This document shows positions 56,802 to 64,000 of a stretch of DNA of 64,000 nt, one piece after another. The stretch is from Glycine soja (Eukaryota > Streptophyta > Magnoliopsida > Fabales > Fabaceae). Position numbers and translations under genes: made by a program. The notes below the pieces were generated by a model. That model saw only the letters and a program-made list of their open reading frames with translations. It had not been told where the DNA came from and searched no databases. Within the stretch, counting starts at the first letter, position 1. Every line of letters starts with the position of its first letter. Location: NCBI RefSeq assembly GCF_004193775.1, contig NC_041002.1:42139819-42203818 (forward strand), written 5' to 3'.

Positions 56802-57424
56802 ATGGCCTCATCAAACTACTTGTTTCCCGAGGGAAATTCTATAAATAGACCTCCCATATTTAATGGAGTGGGTTACCACCACTGGAAAACCCGCATGCAA
56901 ATCTTTATAGAGGCAATAGATTTAAATATTTGGGAAGCCATAGAACAAGGACCTTATGTTCCCTCTATAATGGCCGGAAGTGCAACAATAGAAAAACCTA
57001 GAGCAGATTGGACTGAGGAAGAAAGAAGATTAGTACCATATAATTTAAAGGCCAAAAATATTATTACATCTGCCCTAGGAATAGATGAATACTTTAGGGT
57101 TTCAAATTGTAAAAGTGCTAAGGATATGTGGGATACACTACAAGTAACACATGAAGGCACAACAGATGTTAAAAGATCTAGGATAAACACTTTAACTCGT
57201 GAATATGAACTTTTTAGGATGAATGTAAATGAAAGTATACAAGACATGCAAAAGAGGTTCACGCACATAGTTAATCATCTTGCATCTCTAGGAAAAACTT
57301 TTCAAAATGAAGATCTAGTAAATAAAGTCTTAAGATGTCTTAATAGAGAATGACAACCAAAGGTAACAGCCATCACAGAATCTCAAGATTTATCTAGTAT
57401 GTCTCTTGCTATGTTATTGGAAAA
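56802..57424 (+). pseudogene. Copia gag N-terminal part of C2
   Basis: Same protein as 20330-20881 on the other strand, residue for residue as far as I can compare, with the same TGA (57351-57353) in place of Trp and the same following frameshift. Confidence 0.85.
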
Positions 57425-58510
57425 TTGCAGGAGCATGAAATGGAATTGCTAAGATTAAATCAGCATGAAGAAACTGATAAGAAGAAGAAGGGAATCGCTC
57501 TTAAAGTCTCATCTGCAATCCAAGAAGACAGTGATAAAGAAGATTCAATTGACTTGGATAATGATGAAGATATTAGTTTGTTTGTAAAAAGATTCAACAA
57601 GTTCCTAAGAGTCAGAGGAAATCAAAAGCGACCCAATTTTAAACCTAAAAGAAGGACAGAAACTTCATCCTTTACTCTAAAATGCTTTGAGTGCAATCAA
57701 CCTGGACATCTGAGGGTTGATTGTCCCATCTTCAAGAAAAAGATGGAGAAGTCTGAAAAGAAAAATATTAATGAAAAGAAATTGAAGAAAGCATACATTA
57801 CATGGGATGAAAACGATATGGAATCTTCTGAAGATTCAGAAAATGAAGAAATAAACCTCTGCCTTATGGCAAAAAATTATGAAAGTGATGAAGAGGTAAC
57901 ATCTTCAAACAATTTATCTATTTCTTTTGATGAATTGCAAGATGCATTTGCTGATCTGCATAAAGAGTCAATTAAACTTGCAAAGTTAGTTTCATCTTCA
58001 AAGAAAACAATTTCAAATTTAGAAAATGAAATTTCAAAATTAAACAAAGAATCAAATCATCTTAGAAATGAAGTCTCAATTTCTAAACCAAATGAAAAAG
58101 TTCATATCTCTACTATTTCTAACAAGAAAATGTCAGATTCTTGTAGTTGTTGTGAAAAGTATGAAAAAGAAATCAAAGAGTTGAAAAACTCACTTGCAAA
58201 ATTCTCTTATAGTAAAAATAATTTAGATGTCATATTAGGAAAACAAAGGCATGCCTCCAATAAGGCTGGACTAGGATATAAATCCGAAAAACAACAAAAA
58301 TTTCATAAAAACTTCTATACTTCCACATTAAAATATAATTCTAGTTTTATCACATGTTTTTACTGTGGAAGAAAAGGGCATGGCACATCTACATGCTATT
58401 TTAGAAGAAATTGTAACAATATTAAAATGATTTGGGTCCCAACAGGATCTGTTATTCATACTAACACACAAGGACCCAATAAAGTTTGGGTACCTAAGTT
58501 ACATCCTTGA
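57425..58510 (+). pseudogene. Copia gag C-terminal part of C2
   Basis: Two CCHC zinc knuckles and a long charged linker, identical to the left copy. It ends at the same TGA (58508-58510) before the protease frame. Confidence 0.85.
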
Positions 58511-58524
58511 TTTTGTAGGAACCC

Positions 58525-59007
58525 TTGAGGAAAAAGTGGTACATAGATAGCGGATGCTCAAAACATATGACGGGAGACGAATCAAAATTCACACATATCT
58601 CTCCCAAGAAAAGCGGACATGTAACTTATGGTGACAACAACAAAGGTAGAATTCTTGGAGTTGGAAAAATAGGTACAAATTCTTCAACCTCCATTGAAAA
58701 TGTTCTACTTGTTGAAGGTCTTAAACATAGTCTACTTAGTGTGAGTCAATTATGTGACAAAGGCTATCTGGTATCATTTGATTCTCAAAAGTGTGTCATT
58801 GAACATAAACATGATACGAATATAAAGCATATAGGGTTTAGAGTCAACAATGTTTACATGATAGACTTTAGTCAAAAACTAGATAATAATCAATGTTTTC
58901 TTAGTAAAGATGATGATCCATGGTTATGGCATAAACGGATTGCACATATAAACATGGAACACTTAAATAGATTAATATCAAAAGATTTAGTTGTTGGTTT
59001 GCCATAA
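58525..59007 (+). pseudogene. Copia protease and integrase finger of C2
   Basis: WYIDSGCSKHMTGD protease site and LWHKRIAHINMEH finger, ending at the shared TAA at 59005-59007. Confidence 0.85.
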
Positions 59008-59343
59008 CTAAGATTTGAAAAAGATAGGCTATGTGATGCTTGTCAAAAGGGAAAACAAACTAGAGTTTCTTTCAAATCTAAAAACATTGTTTCAACTACT
59101 CAACCCTTACAATTACTACATATGGATTTGTTTGGTCCTTCCAGAATCATGAGTTTTGGAGGAAGTTACTATGCTCTTGTTATAGTTGATGATTATTATA
59201 GATACACATGGACTCTTTTTATCACTCATAAGAATGATGTATTCCAAGCATTTAGAAAACTTGCAAAAATCATTCAAAATAAGAAAAATCTCAAGATTAT
59301 ATCTATTAGGAGTGATCATGGGGGTGAGTTTGAAAATAAATAA
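59008..59343 (+). pseudogene. Copia integrase core of C2
   Basis: Contains both catalytic Asp motifs (HMDLFGPS, RSDHGGEF) and ends at the shared TAA at 59341-59343. The frame on either side is the same. Confidence 0.85.
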
Positions 59344-60962
59344 TTTGAATTATTTTGTGATAAGCATGGGATTGAGCATAACTTTTCTGCACCAAGAACC
59401 CCTCAAAAAAATGGTGTTGTTGAAAGGAAAAATAGATCTTTGGAAGAGATTGCTAGAACTTTATTAAATGATACACCTCTTCCAAAATATTTTTGGGCTG
59501 AAGCCGTTAACACTGCATGCTACATTTTAAATAGGGCTTTAATAAGACCCATCTTAAAGAAAACTCCATATGAATTGTTCAATGGCAGAAAACCAAACAT
59601 CTCACATCTTCATATCTTTGGTTGTAAATGTTTTGTATTGAATAATGGAAAATATAACTTAGGAAAATTTGATGCTAAGTCAGATGAAGGTATTTTCCTT
59701 GGATATTCTCTGCATAGTAAAGCTTATAGAATATATAATAAAAGAACAATGACAATTGAAGAGTCTATACATGTTTCCTTTGATGAGTCTAATGCCATTC
59801 TTCCAAGGAAGGATTTTTTAGATGATATTTCAGATTCCTTAGAAGATACACATATTCATGGAAATGACTCTAAAGAAAAAGATGAAGGAAGCAATGAAGA
59901 TTCTCAAGATAATGGAGTTAGAGCAAATAATGAACTTCCAAGAGAATGGAAAGCCTCAAGCGATCATCCCCTCGACAACATTATTGGTGATATATCAAAA
60001 GGGGTAACAACTAGACATTCTCTTAAAGATTTATGCAATACTATGGCTTTTGTATCTATGATTGAACCTAAAAATATAAAAGAAGCCATAGTAGATGATA
60101 ACTGGATCATTGCCATGCAAGAAGAACTGAATCAATTTGAAAGAAACAATGTGTGGAAACTAGTAGAGAAACCTGAAAATTATCCTGTCATAGGAACAAA
60201 TGGGTTTTTAGAAATAAATTAGATGAACATGGCATAATTATTAGAAATAAGGCTAGGTTAGTAGCAAAAGGGTATAATCAAGAAGAGGGAATAGACTATG
60301 AAGAAACATATGCTCCAGTTGCAAGATTAGAAGCCATTAGAATGCTTTTAGCATATGCATCCATAATGAATTTTAAGCTCTATCAAATGGATGTTAAAAG
60401 TGCTTTTCTAAATGGTTTAATTCAAGAAGAAGTATATGTTGAACAACCTCCAGGTTTTGAAATCCCGGATAAACCAAATCATGTTTATAAATTACAAAAT
60501 GCTCTTTATGGTTTGAAACAAGCCCCTAGGGCGTGGTATGAACGTTTAAGTAATTTTCTCCTAGAAAAAGAATTTTCTAGAGGAAAAGTGGATACCACAT
60601 TATTCATAAAGAGAAAGCATAATGATATTTTGTTGGTTCAAATATATGCTGATGATATAATTTTTGNNNNNNNNNNNNNNNNNNNNNNNNNNNNNNNNNN
60701 NNNNNNNNNNNNNNNNNNNNNNNNNNNNNNNNNNNNNNNNNNNNNNNNNNNNNNNNNNNNNNNNNNGATCCACTAATGATATTCATTGTGCAAGGAATTT
60801 TCCCTTGATATGCAAAGTGATTTGAAATGTCAATGATGGAGAACTAAAGTACTTCCTGGATTACAAATCAAGCAAACTCAAGAAGGTATATTCATCAATC
60901 AATCCAAGTACTGCAAGGATTGATCAAAAGATTTGGGATGGAAAGTGCAAACACATGGCTAC
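59344..60962 (+). pseudogene. Copia RT of C2, frameshifted and crossing the gap
   Basis: Continues the integrase end and RT. One A is missing in the run near 60199 (AACAAATGGG against AACAAAATGGG on the left), which truncates the frame at 60222. RT resumes up to IYADDIIF before the N gap. Beyond the gap the text continues exactly where it stopped, with several one- or two-base errors, until it leaves copia sequence at about 60962. Confidence 0.85.
60667..60766. other. Assembly gap (100 N) inside RT
   Basis: Compared with the left copy, the bases on the two sides (TTTTTG and GATCCACTAATGA) are directly adjacent: the gap hides no sequence. Confidence 0.95.
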
Positions 60963-60971
60963 CATCCGATT

Positions 60972-63900
60972 CAACTATTCACCACCCGTCTTGCAAGAAG
61001 ATGCGGGCCACATTGCCTCTCCCGTCCATGAAAGAGAGCCTCCTCAGCAGCCCGACGAAGTCCATAAAGACTCTCAAGATTATGCTCGAAGGGATGTCGA
61101 GTTCTATCCCCTGATCCCCGAGGGGCCGGCACCAGGCACGTTGCCTCAACCCAACATTGCAGCATCGCCAATAGTTTTGTCCATGGAAGGGCTGCCCCCG
61201 GCAACTGAAGAAAGAAGGAAGCTCGATCTCCTCGAGGAAAGATTGAGGGCTGTGGAAGGATTTGGGGACTGGTCCATTTGCAGACATGACGGATCTTTGC
61301 TTAGTACCCGATGTTGTTATTCCCCCGAAGTTCAAAGTGCCGGACTTCGACAAGTATAAAGGGACGACTTGTCCCAAAAAACCATCTCAAAATGTACTGC
61401 CGTAAAGATGGGCGCCCACTCTAAAGATGAAAAGCTGTTGATACACTTCTTTCAGGATAGCTTGGCCGGAGCTGCGGTAGTGTGGTACACTAATTTGGAA
61501 GCTTCCCGTATCCGTACTTGGAAGGATCTGATTACCGCCTTCCTAAGGCAGTATCAGTTACAATTCTGATATGGCTCCTGGCCGTACTCAACTGCAGAAT
61601 ATGTTCAAGAAAGAGGGCGAAACCTTTAAAGAATATGCGCAGCGATGGAGGGATTTGGCGGCACAAGTAGCTCCTCCCATGGTTGAGAGAGAGATGATCA
61701 CCATGATGGTAGACACTCTGCCGGTGTTCTACTATGAGAAGCTAGTAGGTTACATGCCGTCCAGCTTTGCGGATCTAGTGTTTGCCGGGGAAAGAATCGA
61801 GGTAGGATTGAAAAGAGGAAAGTTTGATTACGTTTCCTCCACAAATGCGAATGCCAAAAGAATCGGGGCAACAGGGGCAAAAAGGAAGGAAGGAGATGCC
61901 CATGCCGTCTCTTCAACACCCGCGTGGGTCAAACCCCAGCAAACACCTCATGGTACCCATCAGTACGCGCAACATCACCCAAGTTTCTCGGCTCATACTG
62001 GGAACGCCTCTAGTTCAACACCCGTGCAGCCTAAGGCACCCACCCAGAGGGAAGCTCCCCAAGTTTCCAACTCCGAAACACGACTCGACTGGCCGTAATT
62101 CCAACACGACAAGGAACCTCCCTCCGAGGCCATTTCCCGGAATTCACCCCACTCCCAATGACGTACGAAGATCTTCTGCCATCCCTCGTCGCCAATCATT
62201 TGGCCGTGGTAACTCCCGGAAGGGTCCTCGAACCCCCTTTCCCGAAGTGGTATGACCCTAACGCGACTTGCAAGTACCATGGGGTGTCCCGGGGCATTCG
62301 GTCGAAAAATTCTTGGCCCTTAAATACAAGGTCCAACATTTAATGGATGCCGGATGGCTGACTTTCCAAGAGGATCGGCCCAATGTGAGAACCAACCCGC
62401 TCGCCAATCATGGAGGGGGAGCGGTTAATGCAGTTGAGTCCGATAGGCCGCACAGGTCTAAACCTTTAAGGGATGTGGCAACCCCAAGGAGGTTTATCTT
62501 TGAAGCCTTACAAAAAGGAGGTGTGATTCCCCATAGTGGGTGTAAGGAGGATTCCTGTCTGCTACACTCCGGCGAGCTGCATGACATGGAGACGTGTTTG
62601 GGAGTAGAGGAATTGTTACAGCGGATGATAGATCAAGGTCGACTGGAAGTCGGCATTGAAGGAAAAGAGGAGCAGCATATATGCATGCAATCTACGGAGG
62701 GGAGCGGTATTGCGAAGCTTAAACCCTTGGTGATATACTTCACTAAAAGCGTAGCTTCGCAAAAGCCCGGACACCCCTTAATAGCCAAACCTGTTCCTTT
62801 CCCGTACCAAAATAGTCACGCGGTCCCGTGGAGATATACACCTCCGGGGAAGAAGGAAGAAGAAGCCACTGACGTCAGCTCGCTGTCAGCTAAAGTAACA
62901 AATATCACGGGACTGAGTGGTGTGACCCGTAGTGGTCGTGTGTTTGCACCTCCGGACCTACCAGTCCAACCCGCCGACGTCAAGGGAAAAGGAAAAGTGG
63001 TGGAGGAACAAGATGGCGAAGCACCCCACGCTTCGAATAAAGATATTCCAGCAAAGGGTCCCCCGGAGAAAAAGGATGGTAGAAAGGAGGTGTCGCTAGA
63101 GGAAGCCAGCGAGTTCCTTCGGATAATTCAGCAGAGCGAATTCAAGGTTATCGAACAGCTCAACAAAACCCCGGCTAGGGTCTCGCTGTTGGAGTTACTT
63201 ATGAGCTCCGAGCCTCATCGGGCTCTGCTAGTAAAAGTGCTGAACGAGGCTCACGTGGCCCAAGATATCTCGGTAGAAGGTTTCGGAGGGCTGGTCAACA
63301 ATATCACTGCCAACAACTATCTTGCCTTCGCCGAAGAAGAAATCCCCGCCGAGGGTAGAGGGCATAATAAGGCTTTACACGTATCAGTCAAGTGTATGGA
63401 CCATATCATAGCCAAGGTACTCATCGATAATGGTTCCAGTTTAAACGTGATGCCTAAGAGCACTTTGGAGAAGTTACCATTCAATGCTTCCCACTTAAAA
63501 CCAAGTTCAATGGTGGTTCGGGCCTTCGACGGCACTCGCCGAGAGGTTAGGAGAGAGATCGATCTCCCAGTACAAATAGGCCCTCACACCTGTCAAGTCA
63601 CCTTCCAAATAATGGATATTAACCCCCCCTATAGCTGCCTGTTGGGGCGCCCATGGATCCACTCAGTGGGAGTTGTGCCTTCTACACTCCACCAAAAGCT
63701 GAAATTCGTAGTGGAGGGGCACTTGGTCATCGTGTCAGGCGAGGAAGATATCTTGGTAAGCTGCCCATCCTCCATGCCTTATGTGGAAGCCGCAGAAGAA
63801 TCGTTAGAAACTGCTTTCCAGTCTTTTGAGGTGGTCAGCATTTCCTCCGTGGACTCCCTCTTTGGGCAGCCTTGTCTGTCCGATGCAGCGGTAATGATGG

Positions 63901-64000
63901 CCCGAGTTATGTTGGGGAACGGTTATGAACCCGGGATGGGTTTAGGCAAAAACAACGGCGGCATAACTAGCCTGATAAATACCCAAGGAAATCGTGGGAA
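60972..64000 (+). pseudogene. Ogre gag-protease, inverted copy of 30046-33069, frameshifted
   Basis: Begins at NYSPPVLQEDAGH, about residue 156 of the left gene, joined without start to copia DNA. The gag domain is cut into pieces by extra or missing bases near 61272, 61380, 61560, 62066-62135 and 62280, nearly all in homopolymers. From 62343 to the window end the frame is open and includes the retropepsin motif (LIDNGSSLNVMP, about 63420-63455), YSCLLGRPWIH, and the start of the G-patch-like segment. The left copy is intact, so most breaks probably reflect sequence quality. Confidence 0.85.

Larger units (their letters stand above)
55658..60962 (+). mobile_element. Sirevirus-like copia element, 5' part, inverted copy of C1 (element C2)
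   Basis: LTR, PBS, gag, protease, integrase and RT up to just past the catalytic motif, then a join to Ogre DNA. It is the reverse complement of 16817-22025 and shares all its stops and frameshifts. Extra single-base indels appear from about 60199 onward, near the gap. Accessory ORF and 3' LTR are absent. Confidence 0.85.

Overview
The window looks like plant nuclear DNA, most probably a legume of the soybean (Glycine) type, made almost entirely of transposable elements. I see no intact host gene, no RNA gene and nothing prokaryotic. The legume call rests on the CACTA ends with AACATCGGTTTTT-type subterminal repeats, on the palindrome TAATCGATTA in several LTRs, and on exon pieces of ordinary plant genes (a D-type cyclin, a plastid-type FtsH protease, a PHT4-like anion transporter). 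No species search could be run.

Layout. (1) 1-7864: 3' part of a plus-strand Ogre/Tat-type Ty3-gypsy element (pol fragment, accessory-ORF remnant, three 683-bp repeats, a 102-bp minisatellite, polypurine tract, 3' LTR). (2) 7865-25866: a CACTA-type DNA transposon carrying host exons, split at 12972-22025 by a complete Sirevirus-like Ty1-copia element on the minus strand that has an extra ORF behind pol. (3) 25867-27246: decayed plus-strand Ogre-type integrase, ending at a 100-N gap. (4) 27347-37979: minus-strand Ogre element with ORF1, gag-protease, an intron, RT/RNase H and its 5' LTR. (5) 37980-38619: start of a CACTA TNP2-type transposase. (6) 38620-51252: a non-coding, Ogre-related element whose 5' LTR holds a Russian-doll nest of solo LTRs and whose interior holds two more, each with target-site duplications. 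(7) 51253-51636: exon of a second CACTA gene. (8) 51637-60962: inverted, almost identical copy of the CACTA and copia DNA of region 2, crossed by a second 100-N gap. (9) 60972-64000: inverted copy of the gag-protease gene of region 4.

How the parts work together. The Ogre element carries the full replication outline: PBS matching tRNA-Arg, capsid gene, protease joined to reverse transcriptase by splicing, two RNase H domains, polypurine tract. The non-coding element at 38620-51252 shares its PBS region, polypurine tract and leader, so it could be copied in trans. The copia element has its own iMet-type PBS, two zinc knuckles, repeated polypurine tracts and an accessory gene behind what looks like an LTR-like internal promoter. 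All copies except parts of the minus-strand Ogre element are damaged.

The main caution is assembly. The two halves of the window are inverted copies that share the same old inactivating mutations. The breaks in symmetry coincide with N gaps and with clusters of single-base homopolymer indels. A scaffolding or haplotype artefact is at least as likely as a real palindromic duplication.
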